A DNA stretch of 64,000 bases, taken from Xanthomarina gelatinilytica. GTDB taxonomy: Bacteria > Bacteroidota > Bacteroidia > Flavobacteriales > Flavobacteriaceae. Positions 1-9,154 of the stretch are shown one piece after another. Both the position numbers and the translations under genes were made by a program. Positions within the stretch are counted from its first letter, which is position 1. Each line of letters opens with the position of its first letter. The notes beneath the pieces were generated by a model. It was not told the origin of the DNA. It did no database searches and saw only the letters and a program-made list of their open reading frames with translations. Location of the stretch: contig NZ_ANLA01000004.1 of NCBI RefSeq assembly GCF_000348685.1, positions 124,001 through 188,000 of the forward strand, read 5' to 3'.

Positions 1-46
1 CCTGCAAAGCCAAAAAAAAGAGAATGAGGTAGAGAACCTTTTTCAT
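1..46 (-). CDS. 5' end of an unidentified exported protein (partial)
   Basis: The complement strand reads ATG at 46-44 followed by an open frame to the window edge, giving MKKVLYLILFFLALQ. Two lysines followed by a hydrophobic stretch look like the start of a signal peptide or membrane anchor. Only 15 residues are visible, so no family can be named. It lies downstream of the dksA-like gene, beyond that gene's terminator, so it probably has its own promoter in 47-150. Confidence 0.45.
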   Translation of the reverse strand, partial: MKKVLYLILFFLALQ

Positions 47-150
47 ATTGCAAAAATAAAATTATAAAAGCCCATAATGGGCATTTGGCAAACAATGACC
101 ACATCTATCACATATTTAAGTAGCTAGACCACAGGGTCTTGATAAAATTT

Positions 151-187
151 AAAAAAAAGAAAAAACGCTTCATTTCTTGAAGCGTTT
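151..187 (-). terminator. Rho-independent terminator of the ileS/dksA-like genes
   Basis: A perfect 10-bp stem (AAACGCTTCA / TGAAGCGTTT, 163-187) with a 5-nt loop is followed on the minus strand by a T-rich run (151-162). It sits 38 bases past the stop of the dksA-like gene and points the right way. Confidence 0.85.
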
Positions 188-224
188 AGATTTATTGAAT
201 GGTATCCTTTTTTTAATTGGAATC

Positions 225-608
225 TTATTGCTGCATATTTTTGGCTTCAATACTTAAGGTTGCATGAGGTACCAATTTTAAACGATCTTTGTTTATTAGT
301 TTTCCTGTTACCCTACAAACACCATAGGTTTTGTTCTCAATTCTAATAAGCGCATTTTTAAGGTCACGAATAAATTTTTCCTGTCTTATGGCCAACTGCG
401 AATTAGCTTCTTTACTCATGGTTTCACTACCTTCCTCAAACGCTTTAAAAGTTGGGGACGTATCGTCTGTTCCATTATTTAAGTCGTTCATATATGCACT
501 TTTTATTAAATCTAAATCGTGTTTTGCTTTTTCAATTTTCTCTTGAATCAATGCTTTAAACTCTGCTAAATCCTTGTCTGAATACCTAACGTTTAATTCT
601 TCTGCCAT
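225..608 (-). CDS. TraR/DksA-family protein with degenerate zinc finger
   Basis: A 127-residue protein of the DksA/TraR family, whose members bind the RNA polymerase secondary channel and tune transcription, often with ppGpp. A charged, probably coiled-coil N-terminal half (about residues 8-90) is followed by the family's C-terminal segment around YGVCRVTGKLI and the VPHATLSIEAK tail. Classical DksA has four zinc-binding cysteines; here I see only one (in GVCRVTG), a pattern I associate with Bacteroidota members. It starts 4 bases after the ileS stop and ends before a strong terminator, so it is probably co-transcribed with ileS. Function in transcription control is inferred from the family; metal binding is doubtful. 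Confidence 0.85.
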   Translation of the reverse strand: MAEELNVRYSDKDLAEFKALIQEKIEKAKHDLDLIKSAYMNDLNNGTDDTSPTFKAFEEGSETMSKEANSQLAIRQEKFIRDLKNALIRIENKTYGVCRVTGKLINKDRLKLVPHATLSIEAKNMQQ

Positions 609-612
609 GTTC

Positions 613-3600
613 TTAATGTTTTTGAATAAATAATCTGGTGTTTACATCGTCAAATACAACTTCTATACCATTATTTACTTGATCTATAATTTCTAATTCT
701 TCTGTTAAAGTTTCTGCTTTAATATACAACATATTTGTTTGTACAGCATCCACTATCTTTTCATCTTTTTGTAGCATTACGTTTATTCTGTCTGTCACTT
801 CAAAACCTGAATCTTTACGTAAATTTTGAATACGATTAACGAGCTCACGAGCAATCCCTTCTTTTCGTAAATCCTCAGAAATGGTAACATCCAGGGCAAC
901 TGTTAATGCGCCTTCGTTGGCCACCAACCAACCTTCTATGTCTTGCGATGTGATCTCTACATCTTCAAGTCCTAAAGTAATACTTTTTCCGTTAATTTCA
1001 ACCTCAATTTGGCCACTTTGCTCGATTTTTTTAATGTCTTCAGCAGTAAAACCAATAATGGTATTGGCTATCAATTTCATATCCTTACCAAAACGAGGTC
1101 CCAAGGCTTTAAAATTAGGTTTTATTTGTTTTACCAAAATATCTGAAGCGTCTTCCAGGAGTTCTATTTCCTTAACGTTTACTTCGTGTTTAATTAGGTT
1201 AGCAACAGCTAAAATCTCTTCCTTTTGTTGTTTGGAATCAATAGGAATCATGATTTTCTGCAATGGCTGACGCACTTTAATCTTTTCTTTGGCCCTTAAC
1301 GACAAAACCAAAGACGATATTGTTTGTGCAGCTTCCATTTTACGTTCCAGGCTCTTGTCTACATAACTGTTGTTAAACACAGGAAAATCTGCTAAATGAA
1401 CACTCTCAAATGCTTCCTTCTGGGTAACCGAATTTAAATCCATGTACAATCTATCCATAAAGAATGGTGCAATTGGAGCTCCTAATTTGGCAATGGCAAC
1501 CATACAGGTATAAAGGGTTTGATATGCCGAAATTTTATCTGCCTGATAATCCCCTTTCCAAAAACGTCTTCTGCTTAAACGCACAAACCAATTGCTTAAA
1601 TGGTCTTGGGTAAAATCTGAAATAACCCTTGCTGCTTTTGTTGGCTCATAGTCTGCATAAAATGCATCCACTTTTTGAATCAAGGTATGTAATTCTGAAA
1701 GTATCCATCTATCAATTTCGGGTCTTTCGCTTAAAGTGATATCGGCTTCGGTATAACTGAAGTTGTCCAAATTAGCATACAAAGTAAAAAAAGAATAGGT
1801 GTTGTAAAGCGTTCCGAAGAATTTGCGTTTAACCTCCTCAATTCCATCCACGTCAAATTTTAGATTGTCCCAAGGATTGGCATTGGCAATCATGTACCAA
1901 CGGGTGGCATCGGCACCATAAGTGGATAGGGTTTCAAAAGGGTCTGTGGCATTCCCAAGACGTTTGGACATTTTTTGTCCGTTTTTGTCGAGAACCAAGC
2001 CGTTTGAAACCACATTTTTATAGGCAACCGAATCGAACACCATGGATGCAATGGCATGAAGGGTATAGAACCAACCACGAGTTTGGTCGACACCTTCTGC
2101 AATAAAATCGGCTGGGAATGAGGTCCCTCTATGAGATTCTTCGCTACACTCAGAATGACAACCATCTATTTTCTCTTTGTTTTCAAATGGGTAATGCCAT
2201 TGTGCATAAGGCATGGAACCAGAATCGAACCAAACGTCAATTAAATCGGCTTCCCGTTTCATGGGTTGACCACTTTTTGAAACTAGAACAATTTCATCAA
2301 CGATATTTTTATGCAAATCAATTTTTGCATAGTTTTCTTCAGAATTGTCTCCTACTTCAAAATCTTCGAAAATATCTTTTGCTAAAACGCCTGCTTCAAC
2401 AGCACGTTTCATTTCAGTTTTAAGCTCTTCAACGGAACCAATACAAATTTCCTCTTTACCATCTTCTGTTCTCCAGATTGGCAAAGGGATTCCCCAATAA
2501 CGAGATCGGGATAAATTCCAATCGTTGGCGTTGGCCAACCAGTTGCCAAAACGTCCTGTACCTGTTGCTTTTGGTTTCCAATTGATGGTTTCGTTCAATT
2601 CGAACATACGTTCTTTTACATCAGTTACTTTTATAAACCAAGAATCCAATGGATAGTAAAGAATGGGTTTATCTGTTCTCCAACAGTTTGGATAACTGTG
2701 TTTGTATTTTTCAACCTTAAAGGCTTTGTTCTCTTCTTTTAATTTAATGGCTAGTTCCACATCTACCGAACGCTCTGGTGCTTCGCCATCGTTGTAATAC
2801 TCATTTTTTACATATTTGCCTGCAAACTCTCCCATTTCCGGTCTGAATTTTCCTTGCAAGTCCACAAGAGGCACTAAATTTCCATGGTCGTCTTTCACCA
2901 ACATTGGTGGCACTTCTGGTGTGGCTTGTTTGGCAACCAAGGCATCGTCTGCTCCAAAGGTTGGTGCTGTATGTACAATTCCTGTTCCGTCTTCTGTAGT
3001 TACAAAGTCCCCAGAAATTATGCGAAAGGCATTTTCTGGATTGTCGTTTGGTAAGGCATATGGCAAAAGTTGTTCGTAGGTGATTCCTACTAAATCTTTC
3101 CCTTTAAAATCTTTGACAACGTAATATGGAATTTTTTTATCTCCGGATTTATAATCTAATAATTCTGGTTTTGTTTCAACTCTTTTAAATTTTCCATCGA
3201 ATTGATTATTAACTAAAGACTTAGCTAAAACCACATTTATAGGTTCAAAAGTATATTGGTTGTACGTTTCAACCAGTACATAATCGATTTTTGGTCCAAC
3301 CGTTAACGCTGTGTTACTGGGTAAAGTCCAAGGTGTTGTGGTCCAAGCCAAAAAGTAAATAGATCCTTCATTTTGTAAAAAATCTGGAAGGGATTCTTCT
3401 TTTGCTTTAAATTGCGCGACTACAGTTGTGTCCGTCACATCTTGATAGGTTCCTGGTTGGTTCAACTCATGCGAACTTAATCCAGTTCCTGCTTTTGGTG
3501 AATATGGTTGAATAGTATAGCCTTTATATAACAAACTCTTGTCATAGATTTGCTTTAACAGCCACCAAACAGACTCCATATATTTAGGTTCGTAAGTAAT

Positions 3601-4050
3601 ATAAGGATCATCCATATCTACCCAATAACCCATTTTTTGAGTCAGGTCGTTCCAAACATCTGTGTAACGCATGACTGCTTTTCTACAAGCCGCATTATAA
3701 TCTTCTACAGAAATGGTTTTACCAATATCTTCTTTAGTAATTCCTAATTCTTTTTCCACACCAAGTTCAATGGGTAATCCATGTGTGTCCCAACCAGCTT
3801 TACGCTTCACCTGAAAGCCTTTCATGGTTTTATATCGAGGAAAGATATCTTTGATGGCACGAGCCAATACGTGATGCACACCTGGCAAACCGTTGGCAGA
3901 AGGAGGTCCTTCAAAAAACACAAAGGGTTTGTTGCCTTCTCTGGTTGTGACGCTTTTTTCAAAAATATTATTTTCCTGCCAATAGTTGCTTATTTCATTC
4001 GCTACATTTGGCAAGTCAAGTCCTTTATATTCAGGGAATTTTGTACTCAT
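613..4050 (-). CDS. ileS: isoleucyl-tRNA synthetase
   Basis: Cytoplasmic class I aminoacyl-tRNA synthetase charging tRNA-Ile, 1145 residues from the chosen start (MSTKFPEYKG). An upstream in-frame ATG at 4128 would add 26 residues unlike the family and run close to radA, so I reject it. The HIGH-type motif is at 49-60 (PPSANGLPGVHH) and KMSKR at about 693-697. The C-terminal extension fits the long form found in Bacteroidota. Residues 631-640 (CHSECSEESH) are an exact in-frame translation of a dispersed repeat; they sit between FENKEKID and FPADFIAEGVDQTRGW, a place where I expect only a few residues in relatives. The frame is otherwise intact and the enzyme should be functional because it is essential. 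The dksA-like gene follows after 4 bases. Confidence 0.97.
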   Translation of the reverse strand: MSTKFPEYKGLDLPNVANEISNYWQENNIFEKSVTTREGNKPFVFFEGPPSANGLPGVHHVLARAIKDIFPRYKTMKGFQVKRKAGWDTHGLPIELGVEKELGITKEDIGKTISVEDYNAACRKAVMRYTDVWNDLTQKMGYWVDMDDPYITYEPKYMESVWWLLKQIYDKSLLYKGYTIQPYSPKAGTGLSSHELNQPGTYQDVTDTTVVAQFKAKEESLPDFLQNEGSIYFLAWTTTPWTLPSNTALTVGPKIDYVLVETYNQYTFEPINVVLAKSLVNNQFDGKFKRVETKPELLDYKSGDKKIPYYVVKDFKGKDLVGITYEQLLPYALPNDNPENAFRIISGDFVTTEDGTGIVHTAPTFGADDALVAKQATPEVPPMLVKDDHGNLVPLVDLQGKFRPEMGEFAGKYVKNEYYNDGEAPERSVDVELAIKLKEENKAFKVEKYKHSYPNCWRTDKPILYYPLDSWFIKVTDVKERMFELNETINWKPKATGTGRFGNWLANANDWNLSRSRYWGIPLPIWRTEDGKEEICIGSVEELKTEMKRAVEAGVLAKDIFEDFEVGDNSEENYAKIDLHKNIVDEIVLVSKSGQPMKREADLIDVWFDSGSMPYAQWHYPFENKEKIDGCHSECSEESHRGTSFPADFIAEGVDQTRGWFYTLHAIASMVFDSVAYKNVVSNGLVLDKNGQKMSKRLGNATDPFETLSTYGADATRWYMIANANPWDNLKFDVDGIEEVKRKFFGTLYNTYSFFTLYANLDNFSYTEADITLSERPEIDRWILSELHTLIQKVDAFYADYEPTKAARVISDFTQDHLSNWFVRLSRRRFWKGDYQADKISAYQTLYTCMVAIAKLGAPIAPFFMDRLYMDLNSVTQKEAFESVHLADFPVFNNSYVDKSLERKMEAAQTISSLVLSLRAKEKIKVRQPLQKIMIPIDSKQQKEEILAVANLIKHEVNVKEIELLEDASDILVKQIKPNFKALGPRFGKDMKLIANTIIGFTAEDIKKIEQSGQIEVEINGKSITLGLEDVEITSQDIEGWLVANEGALTVALDVTISEDLRKEGIARELVNRIQNLRKDSGFEVTDRINVMLQKDEKIVDAVQTNMLYIKAETLTEELEIIDQVNNGIEVVFDDVNTRLFIQKH
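2131..2160 (-). repeat. Dispersed 30-bp repeat, in frame inside ileS
   Basis: On the minus strand this reads TGTCATTCTGAG, then TGTAGCGAAG, then AATCTCAT. This matches a short dispersed repeat that I know from intergenic regions of many Bacteroidota. It is 30 bases long, starts exactly on a codon boundary of ileS and encodes CHSECSEESH. A diverged relative lies in the ketoacyl synthase gene (57173-57199). Confidence 0.75.
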
Positions 4051-4120
4051 TGTATCATTTATTCTTTTCGACCTGCGAAAATAATGATTTTTAGTAAAAT
4101 AGGCATTGAAATATAGGTTT

Positions 4121-5479
4121 TTAAACAATAAAGTTTACCAAATCCTCAATTTTAGAAATCAATTGAATTTTAATAACCGTGTTTTTAAGGGATATTTTAT
4201 TGTATTTAGAGACAAAAATGGTTGAGAAGCCTAATTTTTCGGCTTCAAGGATACGTTGTTCCACACGTTGTACCGGACGGATTTCCCCAGATAAGCCAAC
4301 CTCTGCAGCAAAACAGAAATCTTTTGGCAAGGCTTCGTCTTCGTTGGAGGATAGAATGGCTGCAACCACTGCTAAATCGATTGCTGGATCGTCCACAGTA
4401 ATGCCTCCTGTTATGTTTAAAAACACGTCTTTTGCTCCCAATCTAAAACCTGCTCGTTTTTCTAAAACTGCCAAAAGCATGTTTAAACGTTTGGCATTAA
4501 AACCAGTTGCCGAACGCTGTGGTGTTCCGTAAACTGCAGTACTTACCAAGGCCTGAACCTCGATCATTAAAGGCCTCATGCCTTCTAAAGTTGCTGCAAC
4601 TGCATTTCCGGACAGTTCTTCGTCTTTTTTGGAAATCAATATTTCACTAGGATTGGAAACCTCTCTTAAACCCGAGCCTTGCATTTCGTAAATTCCCAAC
4701 TCATTGGTTGAGCCAAAACGGTTTTTATGGGCTCGCAATATTCTAAACACATGGTTCCTGTCGCCTTCAAATTGTAAAACCGTATCAACCATGTGTTCTA
4801 AAATTTTTGGTCCAGCAATGTTACCATCTTTGGTTATATGCCCAATTAGAATGACTGGAGTTGCCGTTTCCTTTGCGAATTTAATCAGTTCGGTTGTGCA
4901 TTCCTTTATTTGGGAAATACTTCCCGAAGACGACTCTATATAATCGCTATGCAAAGTTTGAATAGAATCTATAACTACAATATCTGGTTCTAAAGCCTCA
5001 ATTTGCTTGAAGATGTTTTGTGTTTTTGTTTCGGTTAAAATATAACAATTGCTGCTATTTGGATTGATGCGTTCGGCACGCATTTTTATTTGTTTCTGAC
5101 TTTCTTCGCCAGAAACATATAGGGTTTTATAAGCCAATTTTAAGGCTATTTGAAGCAACAAGGTACTTTTTCCAATACCAGGTTCGCCTCCTAACAATAT
5201 CAATGAACCAGGAACAATCCCTCCTCCCAACACGCGATTGAATTCTTGGTCGCTTGTAACCATCCTGGCTTCTTGGGATACATCAATTTCGTTAATTAAT
5301 AAGGGTTTTGAAACACGTATTGATGCTGAAGTTGCTGTTTTCCAATCGCTTTTCTCTGCTTTTTGTACCACCTCTTCTGCTATGGTATTCCATTCCTTGC
5401 AAGCTGTACATTGTCCTTGCCATTTGGAATATTGCGTGCCACAATTTTGGCAAAAAAAAGTTGTCTTTACTTTAGCCAT
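4121..5479 (-). CDS. radA: DNA repair protein RadA/Sms
   Basis: RadA is a RecA-like ATPase that promotes branch migration and processing of recombination intermediates. At 452 residues it has the normal length. Visible marks are a four-cysteine zinc finger (Cys10, 13, 24, 27), Walker A GGEPGIGKST (97-106), the diagnostic KNRFG motif (252-256) and a Lon-like C-terminal domain containing GGITVDDPAIDLAV. It lies just upstream of ileS on the same strand with a 70-base gap, so co-transcription is possible but not shown. Confidence 0.96.
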   Translation of the reverse strand: MAKVKTTFFCQNCGTQYSKWQGQCTACKEWNTIAEEVVQKAEKSDWKTATSASIRVSKPLLINEIDVSQEARMVTSDQEFNRVLGGGIVPGSLILLGGEPGIGKSTLLLQIALKLAYKTLYVSGEESQKQIKMRAERINPNSSNCYILTETKTQNIFKQIEALEPDIVVIDSIQTLHSDYIESSSGSISQIKECTTELIKFAKETATPVILIGHITKDGNIAGPKILEHMVDTVLQFEGDRNHVFRILRAHKNRFGSTNELGIYEMQGSGLREVSNPSEILISKKDEELSGNAVAATLEGMRPLMIEVQALVSTAVYGTPQRSATGFNAKRLNMLLAVLEKRAGFRLGAKDVFLNITGGITVDDPAIDLAVVAAILSSNEDEALPKDFCFAAEVGLSGEIRPVQRVEQRILEAEKLGFSTIFVSKYNKISLKNTVIKIQLISKIEDLVNFIV

Positions 5480-5538
5480 AAGCTTCTTCTTATCTATTTT
5501 TGGAGAGAGGTTATATCGATTTAAAAAAATCGGAAAAA

Positions 5539-6687
5539 TTAATAGCCAAAATCTGCTTTTATCTCTTCTGCTTTTTCAAGAACCAAATCTTTGGTAACAC
5601 CTGCTATTTCCTCTAAAACATAAGCCGATTGATAGGTTTTCATGGCTTTTTTAGGTTCTCCTGTTTCTTCATAAAAACGAGCCAAGTAATAGCTTCCCAA
5701 CATGGTTTCTGGATATTGTTTTCTGGCTATTTTTCCTAGATCTTCATAATATTGAAATTGCTCTGTTTTTTCTATGGCAGCTTCTATGGCTTTAAAATCG
5801 TTTACAAGAATTTGTTTGTCTATGCCAAAAAGATCGCGTATGGTTTGATATTTTTCCTCTAAATACAAAACAGGAGAAGATTCCAACTTTAAAATAGTGT
5901 CTTTATATTCTTGTTTGCTGATGGGTTGATAGACCAAAAATATTTTTTGTAAGGCATCTGGAATCACGTAAGCAGGCAAAGCATAATGAGATGGCTCTTC
6001 CAGTGTTTTGAAATTGTAAAGAACATTTTTATTGTCTATTCCTGAAATGGCCGTGTTTAAAGCTTCAGAACCTGCTTTTAAAGAGGCCACATCGTTATTG
6101 GAGGTTGCTAAATAATAAAATATTTTGGTTTGAAATTTTGTCAGTCTTTCAGGAATATAGCTGGTCATCTCTGGTGCCAAATCTGGACTTATTACTATAT
6201 AAGCCTTAAACAACGGATCGCTTTTTAACAAATAGTAATTAATGAAATTTGCTGTTTCGCCATGACCAACAGCCACTCTAAAGTTTTCGGTTCTGTAGGT
6301 TTTTTCTAAGTGAGGTATCAATTCCATTCCAACAAACTCGAAAAAAGCAGCACCCGTTTCTATAGGCAAGGAATTCTGTTCAGAATAATACATGTCTGCC
6401 TCTCTGCTATCTATTTGATTGACACCTACCACAATAGCGTCTGGCATGTCATCCCAATACGCATAATAGTCTACGTTTCCTGCAACAGCTTCAAACATAT
6501 AATCGCCATCAAACACCATAATTATTGGGTATTTTTTATCTGGATTTGCGTCGTAACCTCTTGGGAGTTGAATTTTTATTTCGCGTGTTTCACCCAGTTT
6601 TGCAGAGTTAAATGGCTCATATATAACTTGCGCTTCAATAAATTGCATACAAGCAATAAAGACTAATAAGTAGATATGTTTTTTCAT
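5539..6687 (-). CDS. Exported esterase-like alpha/beta-hydrolase-fold protein with C-terminal TPR-like tail
   Basis: A 382-residue protein starting MKKHIYLLVFIACMQFIEA, a clear signal peptide. An ATG 24 bases upstream would put extra charged residues in front of it and is less likely. Residues about 20-260 resemble the esterase D/enterochelin-esterase-like fold (LPRGYDANPDKKYPIIMVFDGD near the start of the domain). The nucleophile elbow that should read G-H-S-x-G reads GHGET (141-145), so the catalytic serine appears to be missing. The C-terminal 80 residues (YLARFYEETGEPKKAMKTYQSAYVLEE) look like one or two tetratricopeptide repeats. Function unknown; possibly a non-catalytic periplasmic binding protein. 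Confidence 0.75.
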   Translation of the reverse strand: MKKHIYLLVFIACMQFIEAQVIYEPFNSAKLGETREIKIQLPRGYDANPDKKYPIIMVFDGDYMFEAVAGNVDYYAYWDDMPDAIVVGVNQIDSREADMYYSEQNSLPIETGAAFFEFVGMELIPHLEKTYRTENFRVAVGHGETANFINYYLLKSDPLFKAYIVISPDLAPEMTSYIPERLTKFQTKIFYYLATSNNDVASLKAGSEALNTAISGIDNKNVLYNFKTLEEPSHYALPAYVIPDALQKIFLVYQPISKQEYKDTILKLESSPVLYLEEKYQTIRDLFGIDKQILVNDFKAIEAAIEKTEQFQYYEDLGKIARKQYPETMLGSYYLARFYEETGEPKKAMKTYQSAYVLEEIAGVTKDLVLEKAEEIKADFGY

Positions 6688-6843
6688 GTGTTTATATTTA
6701 TTGTTTTTCAAAGGTCACATGTAACATCCCCATAATCACTCCACTGTGTGACAAAATTTTTGGTCATGGATGTTTCATTTTAACATGGTTAAGGATGCCA
6801 TGCAAGGTAATAAATTACCTATAAGATTTAAAATATTAATCCT

Positions 6844-7830
6844 TTAAACTTCATCTTTGTTTGGGCTACTTTTCAATACTCTATTCTTATTGAAAACAGG
6901 CAATAACATGAGAGACAACCCGCCTCCTAAAACAAGAAGTAATGTTTGGGATGTCCAAACAATCCAGCCAAAAGCAATGCTTGGTGCTTCTGGAATGGCA
7001 AAAAGCGAAAATGCTGCATAAACTGCAATTGGATAAGAGCCAATGCCTCCATTGGTTGCAGCTATGCTAAAAGTGGCAGAAATAAAACCTATTAAAATAG
7101 CACCAAATGGTATGTTATTTAACTCTGTTAATGCAAAGGATGTGGTATAAAACATGGCAATGTACATGACCCAAATAAAAATGGTATGGCCAATAAAAGC
7201 CCATTTCCTTTTCATTTTAAAAATACTTAGAACACCTTCCAAAAGTCCAATAACAAAGGTTTTAATTTTTAAGGCAATTCCAGTGGTACTGGATTTTATA
7301 AATTTAACTCCTACAAAAAACAGAACTAGTAAACCAAACAAGCCAATGCCCAGATGCAAGGGATTGAATTTTTGAACAAAAAACTGGTAAATAAAATCGA
7401 ATTGGATAAATAGTGTTATGATGATGATCAATAACATCACCAATAAATCTGCCACACGTTCTGCCACAATGGTCCCAAAACCATTTTCAAACGGCACAGC
7501 TTCATAGGTCGTTAAAACTGAAGCCCTGGCGACTTCTCCAGCCCTAGGTATGGTGTAATTTATTAAATAGGCAGCAAAAACAGCCATCACACTATTCCCC
7601 AAACTTATTTTATAACCCAAAGGCTCTAAAAGATATTGCCATCTATAGGCTCTGGACAAATGACTTAACAAACCACAAAACATGCCTAAAAATATCCAAC
7701 TGTAATTGGCACTTTTAAAATAGGTCAAGAGTTCGTTTAAAGGTACCTTAGATAAAGAATACCATATTAAAAAAACTCCCAACAGAATTGGGAGTAGGAT
7801 TTTTATGTATTTCTTTATTGATGGACTCAA
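6844..7830 (-). CDS. Flippase-like integral membrane protein (YbhN / LPG synthase TM-region family)
   Basis: A 328-residue protein with about eight hydrophobic segments and family landmarks such as YRWQYLLEPLG, INYTIPRAGEVARASVL and ATNGGIGSYPIAVYAAF. These are typical of UPF0104/AglD-like proteins related to the membrane half of lysylphosphatidylglycerol synthase. Members are thought to move or help modify lipids; the substrate is unknown here. It starts 3 bases after the panD stop, so it is probably translated from the panC-panD transcript, although its role is unrelated to pantothenate. Confidence 0.85.
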   Translation of the reverse strand: MSPSIKKYIKILLPILLGVFLIWYSLSKVPLNELLTYFKSANYSWIFLGMFCGLLSHLSRAYRWQYLLEPLGYKISLGNSVMAVFAAYLINYTIPRAGEVARASVLTTYEAVPFENGFGTIVAERVADLLVMLLIIIITLFIQFDFIYQFFVQKFNPLHLGIGLFGLLVLFFVGVKFIKSSTTGIALKIKTFVIGLLEGVLSIFKMKRKWAFIGHTIFIWVMYIAMFYTTSFALTELNNIPFGAILIGFISATFSIAATNGGIGSYPIAVYAAFSLFAIPEAPSIAFGWIVWTSQTLLLVLGGGLSLMLLPVFNKNRVLKSSPNKDEV

Positions 7831-7833
7831 TTC

Positions 7834-8184
7834 TTATATCAATTTATTGGTAGCCTCGTCTGGAAATACCAAAGAAGGCTTAAACACTTTGGCTTGCTCT
7901 ATATCCATAAATGCATAAGTAATTAAGATTAGCGTATCTCCTACAGCCACTTTCCTGGCAGCTGCTCCGTTTAGGGTAATTTCCCCGCTGTTTCTAGGTC
8001 CAGGAATAACATAGGTTTCCAAACGTTCTCCGTTATCGTTATTTACAATCTGAACTTTTTCTCCCTGAATAATATTGGCTGCATCCATTAAATCTTCATC
8101 GATAGTAATACTACCAATGTAATTCAGGTCTGCACCTGTACATTTTACTCTGTGGATTTTAGATTTTACAACTTGTATTTGCAT
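7834..8184 (-). CDS. panD: aspartate 1-decarboxylase precursor
   Basis: Pyruvoyl enzyme that makes beta-alanine from aspartate for pantothenate and coenzyme A. The 116-residue proenzyme has the self-cleavage site Gly24-Ser25 (NYIGSITID) exactly where expected; Ser25 becomes the pyruvoyl group. It lies 13 bases after panC and is followed at 3 bases by the flippase-like gene. A good promoter match lies between panC and panD, so panD may also be transcribed on its own with almost no leader. Confidence 0.97.
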   Translation of the reverse strand: MQIQVVKSKIHRVKCTGADLNYIGSITIDEDLMDAANIIQGEKVQIVNNDNGERLETYVIPGPRNSGEITLNGAAARKVAVGDTLILITYAFMDIEQAKVFKPSLVFPDEATNKLI

Positions 8185-8188
8185 GTGG

Positions 8189-8220
8189 CAAAGGTAATTA
8201 ATTTAGTGCGATATTATCAA
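8189..8220 (-). promoter_or_regulatory. Probable promoter of panD
   Basis: On the minus strand there is a TTG (complement of 8218-8220), a 21-base spacer and TACCTTTG (8189-8196), a full match to the Bacteroidota -33 / -7 pattern TTG-N19-23-TAnnTTTG. The panD ATG is only 4 bases further on, so a transcript from here would be nearly leaderless. Confidence 0.55.
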
Positions 8221-9046
8221 TTAATCTGATATCGTCTGCAAAAACAGCAATAAACGCACGATATGTTTTTTTCTTGGATTTTCTCTTTACGGGCTTTAAA
8301 GTCTGGTCGTCTGCAATTATAAAATACTCCAAGTTTAATAACTTATGATTGGCAAACTCCTTCTCAACCCATTCTTTCACTGTATTAGCACTTTTTGTGC
8401 CAAACTTTTTTTTGGCAGTTTTTAAGGTTTTATAAATAAATGGTGCTGCTTTTTTATAATCTTCTTTTAAGCGTGTGTTTCTGGAACTCATGGCCAAACC
8501 GTCAGGTTCTCTATAAATATCACAGCCAATAATGGTCACTGGAATGTGGTGTTTTTCCACCAGTTTTTTAATGATCATTAATTGTTGATAATCTTTTTTG
8601 CCAAAATAGGCATTGTCAGGAGTAATAATTTCAAACAGCCGTTTTACTATGGTGCCAACACCATTAAAATGACCGGTTCTAAACTTACCTTCCATTTCAA
8701 ATTCCAAGCCATCAAACGAAAAATGCTCAGCTTTGGCATCTCCATCGTAAATATCCTGTATGCTAGGAGCATAAACAATTAAATTCTCTCTAAAAGCTGC
8801 CAATAATTTGGTATCTGCTTCAAGGGTTCTGGGATATTTTTCTAAATCATCTTCATTATCAAATTGCGTAGGGTTTACAAAAATACTTACCACTACAACA
8901 TCATTGTTATTAAAGGCTTCCTGGACCAAGGACAGGTGTCCTTGATGCAAAGCCCCCATGGTAGGAACAAAACCAACGGACAAATCTTTGGCTTTTATTT
9001 GCTGTATGGCTTTTTGAATTTGAGTTTTTTCAGTAAAAATCTTCAC
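8198..9046 (-). CDS. panC: pantothenate synthetase
   Basis: Joins pantoate and beta-alanine using ATP (pantoyl-AMP intermediate) in the cytoplasm. It is 282 residues long, normal for the family. Visible motifs are [10 protein letters not shown] (28-37), FVNPTQF (56-62), the FGKKDYQQL segment and MSSRNTRL. It is the first gene of a panC-panD-flippase run and faces the glycogen-synthase-like gene across a 108-base divergent promoter region. Confidence 0.97.
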   Translation of the reverse strand: MKIFTEKTQIQKAIQQIKAKDLSVGFVPTMGALHQGHLSLVQEAFNNNDVVVVSIFVNPTQFDNEDDLEKYPRTLEADTKLLAAFRENLIVYAPSIQDIYDGDAKAEHFSFDGLEFEMEGKFRTGHFNGVGTIVKRLFEIITPDNAYFGKKDYQQLMIIKKLVEKHHIPVTIIGCDIYREPDGLAMSSRNTRLKEDYKKAAPFIYKTLKTAKKKFGTKSANTVKEWVEKEFANHKLLNLEYFIIADDQTLKPVKRKSKKKTYRAFIAVFADDIRLIDNIALN

Positions 9047-9069
9047 CTTTAATAAAATATTAACGCGTG

Positions 9070-9077
9070 CAAACTTA
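9070..9077 (-). promoter_or_regulatory. Possible -7 promoter element of panC
   Basis: The minus strand reads TAAGTTTG, matching TAnnTTTG, 24 bases before the panC ATG in the divergent intergenic region. I see no clear TTG at the -33 distance. Confidence 0.4.
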
Positions 9078-9108
9078 ATATTTTACAATGAATCTGCATA
9101 AATTTTTG

Positions 9109-9116
9109 TACTTTTG
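9109..9116 (+). promoter_or_regulatory. Possible -7 promoter element of the glycogen-synthase-like gene
   Basis: TACTTTTG matches TAnnTTTG, 38 bases before the ATG at 9155. No convincing -33 element is visible. Confidence 0.45.
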
Positions 9117-9154
9117 CGTGTTTTTTATTCTGAATTACCAAAAGCAATAAGTTT

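Noticed and set aside
1890-2165. A 91-codon minus-strand frame in ileS containing VVILSVAKNLIE
   Set aside because: It is a shadow of ileS in another frame. The opening peptide is just the alternate-frame reading of the dispersed repeat.
4051-4128. Upstream in-frame ATG extending ileS by 26 residues
   Set aside because: The added residues are unlike IleRS N-termini and crowd the radA end; the MSTKFPEYKG start matches the family.
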